Positions 42,301 through 50,667 of a stretch of DNA of 64,000 nucleotides are shown here, piece by piece; the stretch's first letter is position 1; every line of letters starts with the position of its first letter. The translations under genes and the position numbers were made by a program. Source of the DNA: Lewinellaceae bacterium (lineage in GTDB: Bacteria; Bacteroidota; Bacteroidia; Chitinophagales; Saprospiraceae); assembly GCA_020636075.1 (NCBI GenBank), contig JACJYO010000003.1, positions 682,001 through 746,000 on the forward strand, written 5' to 3'. The notes under the pieces were generated by a model that searched no databases, had not been told where the DNA came from, and saw only the letters and a program-made list of their open reading frames with translations.

Positions 42301-45300
42301 ATGTTAGGATTATTAAAAAAAATACTCGGTACCAAGCAGGAGCGCGACATGGGCCAATATCAGGGCATTGTGGATGAGATCAATGAGTATTTTGCCGCAT
42401 ACCGGGATTTGTCGATTGACGAACTGCGCAACAAAACCCTGGAATTTCGCGCACGCATCTCGGAATACCTGTACGATATCGACGCCGAAATAGAATCGAT
42501 TAACCAGCAAGCCCTCGATTCCGAAGATTTTCATGAAAAAGAAGACCTCTTCAAAGAGGTGGACGACCTGCGCAAACAGCGCGATAAGTCCCTCGAAGAA
42601 GTGCTGCGCGATATCCTGCCCGAAGCCTTTGCCGCTGTCAAGGAAACCAGCCGCCGTTTCATGGAAAATGAAACGATCACGGTAACCGCCACCGAGCATG
42701 ACCGCGCGCTCGCCGCTGACCCGAAAAAATCCTACGTCACCATCAACGGCGACAAGGCCATTTGGAAAAACAGCTGGCAGGCTGCCGGCGGCGATATCAC
42801 CTGGAACATGCTGCACTATGATGTGCAGCTCATCGGTGGTATGGTATTGCACGATGGTAAAATCGCCGAGATGGCAACCGGTGAAGGTAAAACCCTGGTG
42901 GCTACGCTGCCCGCATACCTCAACGGTGTGGCCGGCGAAGGTGTGCACATCATCACGGTGAACGACTACCTCGCCCGTCGTGACCAGGAATGGGTCGGTC
43001 CGATCTATGAATTTCTGCTGCTTACCGTCGATTGCATCGACAAATACAAACCCCACTCGCCCGAGCGCATCCGTGCCTATCAATGCGACATCACGTTCGG
43101 TACCAATGCCGAATTCGGCTTCGATTACCTGCGCGACAACATGGTCATCGGGCCCGACGAACTGGTACAGCGCAAGCACCACTACGCCATTGTGGATGAG
43201 GTGGACTCCGTGTTGATCGATGATGCGCGTACGCCGCTCATCATTTCCGGTCCGGTGACCCGGGGCGCTGAAGATCAGGAATATGTCGACCTCAACCCTA
43301 ACGTCAAACGCCTGTTCGAAGAGCAAACCAAACTCGCCGCAAAATTTTTGGCGGATGCCAAAAAACTCTACAGCGAAGGTCAACTCGGCATGGAGGACGG
43401 CCAGGCCGGTATGGCGCTGCTGCGCACACACCGGGCTTTGCCCAAATACCGCCCGCTGATCAAATTCCTCAGCGAAGAAGGGGTAAAAGTGATGCTGCAA
43501 AAAACGGAGGACTTTTACATGCAGGAAAACAACAAGCGCATGCCCGAGGTAGACCGCGAGTTGTTGTTCTGGATTGACGAGAAAAACCGCAGCGTCGAAC
43601 TTTCGGAAAAAGGAATCGACTTCCTCAGCCGTTTCAACAACGACCCCGGCTTTTTCATCATGCCCGATATCGGCACCGAACTGGTCAAGATTGACCAGGA
43701 TGAGGAACTGGACATCAACGAAAAATCTGAAGCCAAGGAATTGCTTTCACAAGACTATGGTGTAAAAAGCCGCCGTGTGCACGCTGTGCAGCAATTGCTG
43801 AAAGCCTACGCCTTGTTTGAAAAAGATAACGAGTACATCGTCACGCCGGAAAACGACGTCAAGATCGTCGACGAACAAACCGGCCGTGTCATGGAAGGCC
43901 GCCGCTATTCCGATGGTTTGCACCAGGCAATCGAGGCCAAGGAAAATGTGAAGGTGGGCGAGATCACCCAAACCTACGCCACCGTCACCCTGCAAAACTA
44001 CTTCCGGATGTACCACAAACTCGCCGGTATGACCGGTACGGCCGAAACCGAGGCCAAGGAATTGTGGGATATCTACAAACTCGACGTGGTGGTGATCCCG
44101 ACCAACCGTCCCATCGTCCGCGACGACCGTGAGGATTTGGTTTATAAAACTGCTCGCGAAAAGTACAATGCAGTGATCGACGAGATCGAGCAACTGCGAA
44201 ATGCCGGGCGGCCTACGCTGGTGGGTACCACCTCGGTGGAAATTTCCGAGTTGCTCTCCCGCTTGCTGCAGCGCCGCGGTATTCCGCACAACGTGCTCAA
44301 CGCCAAGCAGCACCAACGGGAAGCCCAGATCGTTGCCGAAGCCGGTTTGCCGGGCAATGTGACCATTGCAACCAACATGGCCGGCCGGGGTACCGACATC
44401 AAACTCGGCCCGGGCGTTAAAGAGGCCGGTGGTCTGGCCATTATCGGTACCGAACGCCACGAAAGCCGCCGTGTTGACCGGCAGTTGCGCGGCCGGGCCG
44501 GTCGTCAGGGTGACCCAGGTTCGTCCCAGTTTTACGTGTCGCTCGAAGACAACCTCATGCGCCTGTTCCAGAGCGACCGCATTGCCGGACTTATGGACCG
44601 TATGGGCCACAAGGAGGGCGACGTTATCCAGCACTCGATGGTGACCAAATCCATCGAACGTGCCCAGAAAAAAGTGGAAGAAAACAACTACGGCATCCGT
44701 AAACGCTTGTTGGAATACGATGACGTAATGAACATCCAGCGGGAGGCGATCTATAAAAAACGGCGCAATGCGCTGTTTGGCGACCGGCTTTCTGTGGATA
44801 TCAACAATGCCTTCATCGCCATCACGTCCGAACTGGTAGCCGTACACCGCGGCCAGGGCACTTTTGAAACCTTCCGCATGGATTCCTTGCGCCTGATCGG
44901 TATCGATCCGGAGATGGAACCGGAATGGTTTAAATCGGCGCCGGAAGACACCGTACTGGCGACCTTCCAGCAGCAGGTTTTCGACACCTACACCCGCAAA
45001 CGCCATCAGGTGAGCGACCGTTTGCTGCCACTGATCAAAAACGTGTACGAGCGCGAGGGCCAGCGCTACAAGCGCATCGTGGTGCCTTACACCGATGGCA
45101 AAATGGGGCTGAACATCAGCGCCGACATGGAAAATGCCATTAAAAGCGGTGGCAAGAGCATCATGCACGATGTGGAGAAAGTAGCCAACCTGGCGCTCAT
45201 CGACGAAGCCTGGAAGGAGCACCTCCGAAATGTCGACGACCTGAAAGAAGCCGTACAAGGTGCTTCGTTTGAGCAAAAAGACCCGTTGGTGATCTACAAG

Positions 45301-45651
45301 ATGGAAGCATACAACTTGTTTGAGAGCCTGATCGGCCATATCAACAGCAACGTAACGTCGTTCTTGCTCAAAGGTACGCTGGACCTGCCCGACGAAAGCG
45401 AGATCCAGCGCGCTCAACAAGCAGAAGCCGCCCGGCAGGCTCGGCAGGCCGCCATGCGCAACCGCCTCCGGACCAACAACCAGCAGCAAATGACCGAGAC
45501 CCAACAGGCTGCCCAGCGCGCAGCCCAATCGGCGGGCCACAACGAACCTGTGCAACGTACACAGCCAATCATTAAGGAAAAAGTGGTGGGCCGAAACGAA
45601 CCCTGCCCCTGTGGTAGTGGTAAGAAGTACAAGCACTGCCACGGCCGGTAA
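42301..45651 (+). CDS. secA: Preprotein translocase ATPase SecA
   Basis: A 1116-residue ATPase that drives proteins through SecYEG. Nucleotide-binding domain 1 has the Walker A MATGEGKT (near residue 191) and the Walker B-type region IVDEVDSVLIDDARTPLIISG (near 296). Domain 2 carries TNMAGRGTDIKLGPGV and the QLRGRAGRQGDPGSS motif. The wing and scaffold regions are present (DDVMNIQREAIYKKRRNAL). The C-terminus is a Gln/Ala-rich linker followed by the zinc-binding SEC-C motif VGRNEPCPCGSGKKYKHCHGR. The extra length compared with E. coli SecA (901 aa) is normal for Bacteroidota. It is monocistronic, with a promoter and leader hairpin upstream and a terminator downstream. Confidence 0.97.
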   Translation: MLGLLKKILGTKQERDMGQYQGIVDEINEYFAAYRDLSIDELRNKTLEFRARISEYLYDIDAEIESINQQALDSEDFHEKEDLFKEVDDLRKQRDKSLEEVLRDILPEAFAAVKETSRRFMENETITVTATEHDRALAADPKKSYVTINGDKAIWKNSWQAAGGDITWNMLHYDVQLIGGMVLHDGKIAEMATGEGKTLVATLPAYLNGVAGEGVHIITVNDYLARRDQEWVGPIYEFLLLTVDCIDKYKPHSPERIRAYQCDITFGTNAEFGFDYLRDNMVIGPDELVQRKHHYAIVDEVDSVLIDDARTPLIISGPVTRGAEDQEYVDLNPNVKRLFEEQTKLAAKFLADAKKLYSEGQLGMEDGQAGMALLRTHRALPKYRPLIKFLSEEGVKVMLQKTEDFYMQENNKRMPEVDRELLFWIDEKNRSVELSEKGIDFLSRFNNDPGFFIMPDIGTELVKIDQDEELDINEKSEAKELLSQDYGVKSRRVHAVQQLLKAYALFEKDNEYIVTPENDVKIVDEQTGRVMEGRRYSDGLHQAIEAKENVKVGEITQTYATVTLQNYFRMYHKLAGMTGTAETEAKELWDIYKLDVVVIPTNRPIVRDDREDLVYKTAREKYNAVIDEIEQLRNAGRPTLVGTTSVEISELLSRLLQRRGIPHNVLNAKQHQREAQIVAEAGLPGNVTIATNMAGRGTDIKLGPGVKEAGGLAIIGTERHESRRVDRQLRGRAGRQGDPGSSQFYVSLEDNLMRLFQSDRIAGLMDRMGHKEGDVIQHSMVTKSIERAQKKVEENNYGIRKRLLEYDDVMNIQREAIYKKRRNALFGDRLSVDINNAFIAITSELVAVHRGQGTFETFRMDSLRLIGIDPEMEPEWFKSAPEDTVLATFQQQVFDTYTRKRHQVSDRLLPLIKNVYEREGQRYKRIVVPYTDGKMGLNISADMENAIKSGGKSIMHDVEKVANLALIDEAWKEHLRNVDDLKEAVQGASFEQKDPLVIYKMEAYNLFESLIGHINSNVTSFLLKGTLDLPDESEIQRAQQAEAARQARQAAMRNRLRTNNQQQMTETQQAAQRAAQSAGHNEPVQRTQPIIKEKVVGRNEPCPCGSGKKYKHCHGR

Positions 45652-45706
45652 CGCGAACCGCTGGTTCGCGTGTTAACGTCGGCAGGGTTTCAAACCCTGC
45701 CGACGT
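45652..45706. repeat. Palindrome cluster after secA
   Basis: First the palindrome cgcgaacc-gct-ggttcgcg (45652-45670), immediately after the secA stop. Then a 15-bp perfect hairpin acgtcggcagggttt / aaaccctgccgacgt (45676-45690 with 45692-45706). A further half copy follows (tcaaaccctgccgacgtt). Confidence 0.85.
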
Positions 45707-45733
45707 TCAAACCCTGCCGACGTTTCAATTATA

Positions 45734-45769
45734 CCCGTCCTACGACCCAAAGTCGCAGGACGGGTTTTT
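45734..45769 (+). terminator. Terminator made from a gtcctacgac palindrome
   Basis: Stem cccgtcctacgac / gtcgcaggacggg (45734-45746 with 45752-45764, one mismatch), then T5. Its arms belong to the same family as the palindromes at 17822 and 63034, suggesting repeat and terminator are the same thing here. Confidence 0.75.
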
Positions 45770-45848
45770 AATTGTGCGAACCAGCAAATCTGCCTCATTC
45801 GCAGTAACTTGGCTGCATACTTATCACGAACATGAGCTGCGAAATACC

Positions 45849-46493
45849 ATGCATACCATACTCACCGATCGCCATTCCGTAGCCAACCAGTTCATTGCCG
45901 AACTGCGCAGTGCCGTCATCCAAACGGACCGCATGCGTTTCCGCCGCAATCTGGAACGCATCGGTGAAATTCTGGCATACGAGCTGTCCAAAACACTCGA
46001 ATACAAAACGGTGGAGGTGGAAACCCCACTCGGTTTATCACAGGTAGCGGTGCCCGCCGACCGCCTGGTGCTGGCGAGCATCCTGCGCGCCGGCATTCCA
46101 TTGCATCAGGGTATGCTGAACTACTTTGATAAAGCGGACAATGCCTTCATCAGCGCTTACCGCCGCCAGCACAAAGACGGCAGTTTCGATATCCAGCTGG
46201 AATATGTAAGCTGCTGTGATCTGAATGATGCCGTGCTCATTCTTTGCGATCCTATGCTGGCCACCGGGGCTTCCATGAATCTAACGCTCAAGCATCTCGA
46301 GCGTTTCGGCGCGCCCAAATCGATCCATATCGCCGCAGTAATTGCCAGCACAGCGGGTCTGGAAGCTGTACAGCGCGAGCATCCGGAAGCACAGTTTTGG
46401 CTCGGGGCCTTGGACGAAGAACTGACCGGCAAGGCGTACATCGTTCCCGGTTTGGGCGATGCGGGGGATTTGGCGTTCGGGGAGAAATCTTAA
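45849..46493 (+). CDS. upp: Uracil phosphoribosyltransferase
   Basis: A 214-residue pyrimidine-salvage enzyme that makes UMP from uracil and PRPP. Family motifs are RAGIPLHQGMLNYF (near 79), the PRPP-binding loop ILCDPMLATGASM (near 133) and the uracil-binding C-terminus YIVPGLGDAGDLAFGE. The start at 45849 (MHTILTDRHSVANQFIAEL) is chosen; the upstream 25 codons in frame lack family likeness. It lies 198 bases after secA, separated by a terminator, and 74 bases before the hybrid sensor. Confidence 0.95.
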   Translation: MHTILTDRHSVANQFIAELRSAVIQTDRMRFRRNLERIGEILAYELSKTLEYKTVEVETPLGLSQVAVPADRLVLASILRAGIPLHQGMLNYFDKADNAFISAYRRQHKDGSFDIQLEYVSCCDLNDAVLILCDPMLATGASMNLTLKHLERFGAPKSIHIAAVIASTAGLEAVQREHPEAQFWLGALDEELTGKAYIVPGLGDAGDLAFGEKS

Positions 46494-46567
46494 AATTAGC
46501 TTTGTCTGGCTAAAGTCCGTTTTATCTTTACATACCTCCATAAATCTAATGTAGAGCACAATTACCC

Positions 46568-49309
46568 ATGTGTTTAAAACCAATTTCAACCATTTTTAAG
46601 GCTGGTTTATTTATCGTGCTATTGGTTTGGGTAGTGGGGGAGCCAATGTTTGCTCAAAAAAACACCGTGCCAGATACCGGATTGGGGCAGGAACTTGCGC
46701 GGGCAGAACGGTTATTGCAATCCTTTAAAAATGATAGCGCAAAAATCATTACCACGGCATTATTGCGCAGGTTGAAGACCGAAGGAAAACTGGACGATCA
46801 TTTTGGCCTTCAAGTCCAAGTGGTGGAAGCCATGGCATATGAACAGGACCAGGATGGCGAATTGGCGATCCGGAAGTTGCACGAAGTCAGGGACCGCTGT
46901 AAGCAATTGCAATTTTGGGATCTGTGCGCCCGGTCCAACCTTGCGGTGGCACTGATCTATGAAAAAATCGGCCTTGATAAACAATGTCTGGCGCAGTTGC
47001 GAGAAACCGACGCCTATATTGATCAGCATAGCCTGGATTCCATTTACCCCTACTTTGCGATCCGGATGTCGTCCTGGCAACGTATTTACGGCAATAAGGA
47101 TTCCGCAATTTATTTTGCCCGGGAAGCGCTGCGTACCGCACCCACATTCAACCTGCACCTGGAAACGGCAATCGGCCATATGTTGATGAATATGCTTTTG
47201 CCCCAATCAGCCGTTGATGCGCGACTTAAACATGCAATTGCGAGCGTCCGGTTGTACCAGAAACTCGAAGACTATACAGGTTGCAGTTACATGTACGGCG
47301 CCATTTCAAGTTTGTATTTTCAAACAAAAAACTTCCGGCAAGCGCTCGTCTTCAACGATTCAGCACTAACCATGGCAAATCTGGCCGTAGCAAAAGGGCA
47401 TGAAAAGCATAGTACAATTGCCAGCCTATACCAGTTTCGCGGACAAGTATTCAAAGTGCTGGGTCAATCGGATTCAGCCTGGTTTTACCTGGATAAAGGC
47501 TACCGCATGGCGCTTGAATTTCAGAAAAAAGACATGCGCGACCGGGTGCTCGAGATTGAAGCCCGTTATGCCAATGCCCAAAAACAAGAGCAATTGGATG
47601 AGCAAGCCCAACAACTGATTGCTGAACGGCAGCGGCGCAATTGGTTGGTTGGTGGGCTTTTCCTCGTGTTGTTGCTGACAGCCGCTCTGGCTTATTTTTA
47701 TGTCCAATTGCGAACAGCCAACGAAAAAAACCGGCACCAGGCTGAACTGCTGGTCAATCTTGATATGGCCAAATCCCGGTTCTTTGCCAACATCTCGCAT
47801 GAACTCCGTACCCCACTCACGCTGTTGCTCGGCCCGGTAAATACCCTGCTAAACGAAACAAACCTGAGTGAAAAACAGCGCAACCTGTTGAAAATAGCCC
47901 GCCGGAGCGGGGACCACCTTGGGCAACTCATCAACGAAATCCTCGATTTGCGCAAACTGGAAATGGGTAAAATGAGCCTTAAGTTAAAACCGACGGCATT
48001 GCACCATTTCTTCCAAAACTACACTGCTCAGTTCGAGTCGCTGGCCGAGCGCAAGCAGATCCTTTTTTCCTTTGAATCCAGCGTGCCACCAGCGTTCGTT
48101 GGGAATATAGACCGGGAAAAATGCCGCCAGATTTTGAACAACCTGCTGTCGAACGCCTTCAAATTCACGCCCGAAGGCGGCCGCATCAATGTCGAACTGT
48201 CGGTAAACAATGGTGTGCTGGACTTGCGCGTCGCCGATACCGGTAGGGGTATACATCCGGAAGACCTGCCCTATGTATTCGACCGTTTTTTTCAGACAAA
48301 CCGGCCCGACAAACCTGCCGAAGGCGGCACCGGCATCGGCCTAAACCTTTGCCAGGAATATGCCCGCCTGTTGGGTGGCAACATCTATGCGGAAAGTAAC
48401 GCCGGAACAGGCACCAGATTCCGGGTTACTTTCCCGGTCGAATTGCTGGATCAAACGGCGCAACCGATACCCGATCCGGAATCTGCAATCGTGTTCCATG
48501 AACCGGTGGCGTTCGCCAAAAGTGCTCAAACAACGGAAAAACCTGTAATCCTGATTGTAGAAGATAATCCTGATTTGCAGGATTACATTAGCCTGATTCT
48601 TTCGAAACACTACAACGTAGTTACTGCCGAACATGGCCAGGCGGCCCTGGATTACCTACTGCCGCCAGCCAAAAGCCGGCAGCAAATGGCCAATTGCCAA
48701 TTGGTGCTCTCCGACCTCATGATGCCTGTGATGGACGGCTATCAGCTGCTCGAAAAATTAAAGTCTGACGATGCTACCCGCCATCTTCCCGTTATCATGC
48801 TGACCGCCCGGGCGGAAGCCCGCGACCGGCTCAAAGCCCTGCGCATCGGTGTAGACGACTACCTCACCAAGCCATTCGACGAGGAAGAGCTCCTGGTGCG
48901 CATTGATAACTTGTTGAAAAACCAGGCGTCCCGGCAACTCGAAGTCCCAGCGGAATCAAACCCGGAGGCAGAAGACCTGCCTGAACCCGACCAGAATTGG
49001 CTGGAAACCTTCGAAGCCTACGTTCGGAAAAACATTGCCAACAATATACTTTCCGTTCCGCTGCTGGCGCAGGAATTCACCATGAGCGAATCTACCTTGC
49101 TGCGTCAACTCAAGCGCCTGACCGGACTGACGCCAGGGCAGTATTTGCAGGAAATGCGGCTTGATGAAGCCCGACGATTGTTGGAAAGCCAAGCGATGGC
49201 TTCCGTGACACAGGTAGCCTCCAAGGTTGGTTACAGCGATGCCCGGGCTTTTTCGCGGAGCTTCCGGGCGCGCTTTGGGAAACTGCCTTCGGAGTTGGCG
49301 GAGGACTGA
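46568..49309 (+). CDS. Hybrid two-component sensor: TPR-like sensor, His kinase, receiver, AraC domain
   Basis: A 913-residue single-polypeptide signalling system. An N-terminal signal/anchor (KAGLFIVLLVWVVGEPMFAQ) leads to a helical TPR-like periplasmic region (about 40-350), not the propeller usual in hybrid systems of this kind. A transmembrane helix lies at about 359-381 (LVGGLFLVLLLTAALAYFYVQL). The kinase has His411 in ANISHELRTPLTLLLG and an ATP-binding domain (about 510-635, NNLLSNAFKF; DTGRGIHPEDL; GTGIGLNL). The receiver (about 658-780) has phospho-acceptor Asp716 in LSDLMMPVMDGY and Lys in LTKPFDEEEL. The C-terminus (about 805-910) is an AraC-type helix-turn-helix pair. It is transcribed toward the collar-domain and giant T9SS genes, which are candidate targets. 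Confidence 0.92.
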   Translation: MCLKPISTIFKAGLFIVLLVWVVGEPMFAQKNTVPDTGLGQELARAERLLQSFKNDSAKIITTALLRRLKTEGKLDDHFGLQVQVVEAMAYEQDQDGELAIRKLHEVRDRCKQLQFWDLCARSNLAVALIYEKIGLDKQCLAQLRETDAYIDQHSLDSIYPYFAIRMSSWQRIYGNKDSAIYFAREALRTAPTFNLHLETAIGHMLMNMLLPQSAVDARLKHAIASVRLYQKLEDYTGCSYMYGAISSLYFQTKNFRQALVFNDSALTMANLAVAKGHEKHSTIASLYQFRGQVFKVLGQSDSAWFYLDKGYRMALEFQKKDMRDRVLEIEARYANAQKQEQLDEQAQQLIAERQRRNWLVGGLFLVLLLTAALAYFYVQLRTANEKNRHQAELLVNLDMAKSRFFANISHELRTPLTLLLGPVNTLLNETNLSEKQRNLLKIARRSGDHLGQLINEILDLRKLEMGKMSLKLKPTALHHFFQNYTAQFESLAERKQILFSFESSVPPAFVGNIDREKCRQILNNLLSNAFKFTPEGGRINVELSVNNGVLDLRVADTGRGIHPEDLPYVFDRFFQTNRPDKPAEGGTGIGLNLCQEYARLLGGNIYAESNAGTGTRFRVTFPVELLDQTAQPIPDPESAIVFHEPVAFAKSAQTTEKPVILIVEDNPDLQDYISLILSKHYNVVTAEHGQAALDYLLPPAKSRQQMANCQLVLSDLMMPVMDGYQLLEKLKSDDATRHLPVIMLTARAEARDRLKALRIGVDDYLTKPFDEEELLVRIDNLLKNQASRQLEVPAESNPEAEDLPEPDQNWLETFEAYVRKNIANNILSVPLLAQEFTMSESTLLRQLKRLTGLTPGQYLQEMRLDEARRLLESQAMASVTQVASKVGYSDARAFSRSFRARFGKLPSELAED

Positions 49310-49654
49310 TTTTTACATTTTCCCCACCACTTTCCCCGCTTTTCAGGACATTTTGACGGATTCAGCTACCAAGTTGACGGATTTAGCCCGTTGACCTTCC
49401 CCATTTTTGCCCTGTGTCGTTTTCGAAGGCACCGCCTCCGTTTTAATCCCCAAGCTAAATTGAAACAAACACGCTCCACGTCATCCGTTTTCGGCTAGCC
49501 GGAAACGTCCTCCCCCCCCGCTCAATCATCGATATGCCTGCAAGGCTGCTCCGGTATTTGCCGGAACAGCGCCGGGTTTCTTTACGCTAAAAAACCTGCG
49601 GCTCCGGCTGCATCATCCTGGTTGAATTATCACCACCATCAATAAAATATCGTT
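49310..49654 (+). other. Gap upstream of the collar-domain gene
   Basis: Contains a run of eight C (about 49511-49518), a hairpin gctgctccgg / ccggaacagc (about 49540-49567) and an A/T-rich stretch (caataaaatatcgtt) just before the ATG. No gene or tRNA is seen. The region is a candidate regulatory zone for the following two genes. Confidence 0.4.
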
Positions 49655-50619
49655 ATGAAAAATCAGACATTTCAACACCTCTTCTCTCTTTCCACCGGCC
49701 TTCTTTTGGCACTTGCCTGTTTGCAGTGCCCTTGCAGGCGCAAAACGACCCAAAGATCAGCGTGCAGGGTACGCTCAAAACCGCCAACGGCGTCACCGTG
49801 GCCGACGGCAATTACGACGTCACGTTCAACCTCTACAACGTGCAAACCGGCGGTACGGCCCTTTGGTCGGAAAGCGCCGCCGTAGAAGTGGTCGGCGGTA
49901 TTTACAGCCACTACCTGGGCTCTTCCACGCCGCTCAATCCGGCCGATTTTGGTAGCACGCTGTACCTGGGTGTAAAAGTAGGCTCCTATGAACTGGTTCC
50001 CCGCACCGAACTCTCCTACGCGCCCTATGCCTTTTCGGTAGCGGCAGCCCAAACGGTGGTTTGCTCCGGTGCCGTGGGCGATATCAAATATTCCATCCTG
50101 GATCCCACCGAATTTGCCAAAGTAAACGGCAACTGCTGGGTGCCGATGGACGGCCGGGATATTTCAACCTCCAAATTGGCGACACACGGCGTCTCCTCCA
50201 TCCCCAATGCAGGCGGTATGTTCCTGCGGGCACAGGAATTTGGCAGCCACGGTACATTCCCCAGCAATAATGACCCGGACAGAACCTCTGATTCGCCAAT
50301 TGCTGTTGCTCAAGTGGATACTTTGCAAAGCCATAAACATGGAGGTATTACGGATAAACACATTGAACAAGTTAAAACAGTATATGTCCCTAATGTAAAT
50401 ACTAACAATATCGGCTCCGAGCCTCATACTATTCCGGCGAATGGCTGGAGCCACGATAATACTTTGAATAATCACTATCTCTGGACGGGTGGAGGAACCG
50501 GTGATGCCTTCGGAATGACCTTCTTAGGGAGTAGCCCTCTTCGTGAAACTACTGATACCGGCGCCGCCGAAACCCGTCCCAAAAACATCAACCTCTACAT
50601 CTATATCCGCATCAATTGA
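49655..50619 (+). CDS. Secreted protein with phage-tail-collar-like C-terminus; apparent 1-base frameshift in signal peptide
   Basis: Translation from ATG 49655 gives a signal peptide (MKNQTFQHLFSLSTGLL) that then leaves frame; the body lies in another frame (from about 49705: LFAVPLQAQNDPKISVQGTLKTANG). One extra base in the TTTT tract at 49704-49707 would join them as GLLFGTCLFAVPLQAQ, a perfect signal peptide with an AQ cleavage site. The mature protein (about 298 residues) has a beta-rich domain (NYDVTFNLYNVQTGGTALWSE..LSYAPYAFSVA) common before tail-fibre-type domains, then a collar-like region (GDIKYSILDPTEFAKVNGNCWVPMDGRDI..HKHGGITDKH). Bases 50280-50560 are AT-rich. It lies 48 bases before the giant T9SS gene and is probably co-expressed. 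Function unknown. Confidence 0.7.
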
Positions 50620-50667
50620 CGGCAAGTGTCAACCTGTTTTTTTTAACACTTTAAACGTCGATTGATC

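Noticed and set aside
43747..45642. Long minus-strand open frame inside secA
   Set aside because: Antisense to a clear secA; composition is a mirror of its codons, no motif.
49675..49727. Programmed -1 ribosomal frameshift in the collar gene
   Set aside because: No in-phase slippery heptamer with downstream structure is apparent; a missing base in a T tract explains the break more simply.
49726..50619. Collar-domain protein as a prophage remnant
   Set aside because: No capsid, tail, integrase or lysis genes nearby; the N-terminal signal peptide and neighbour argue for a chromosomal surface protein.
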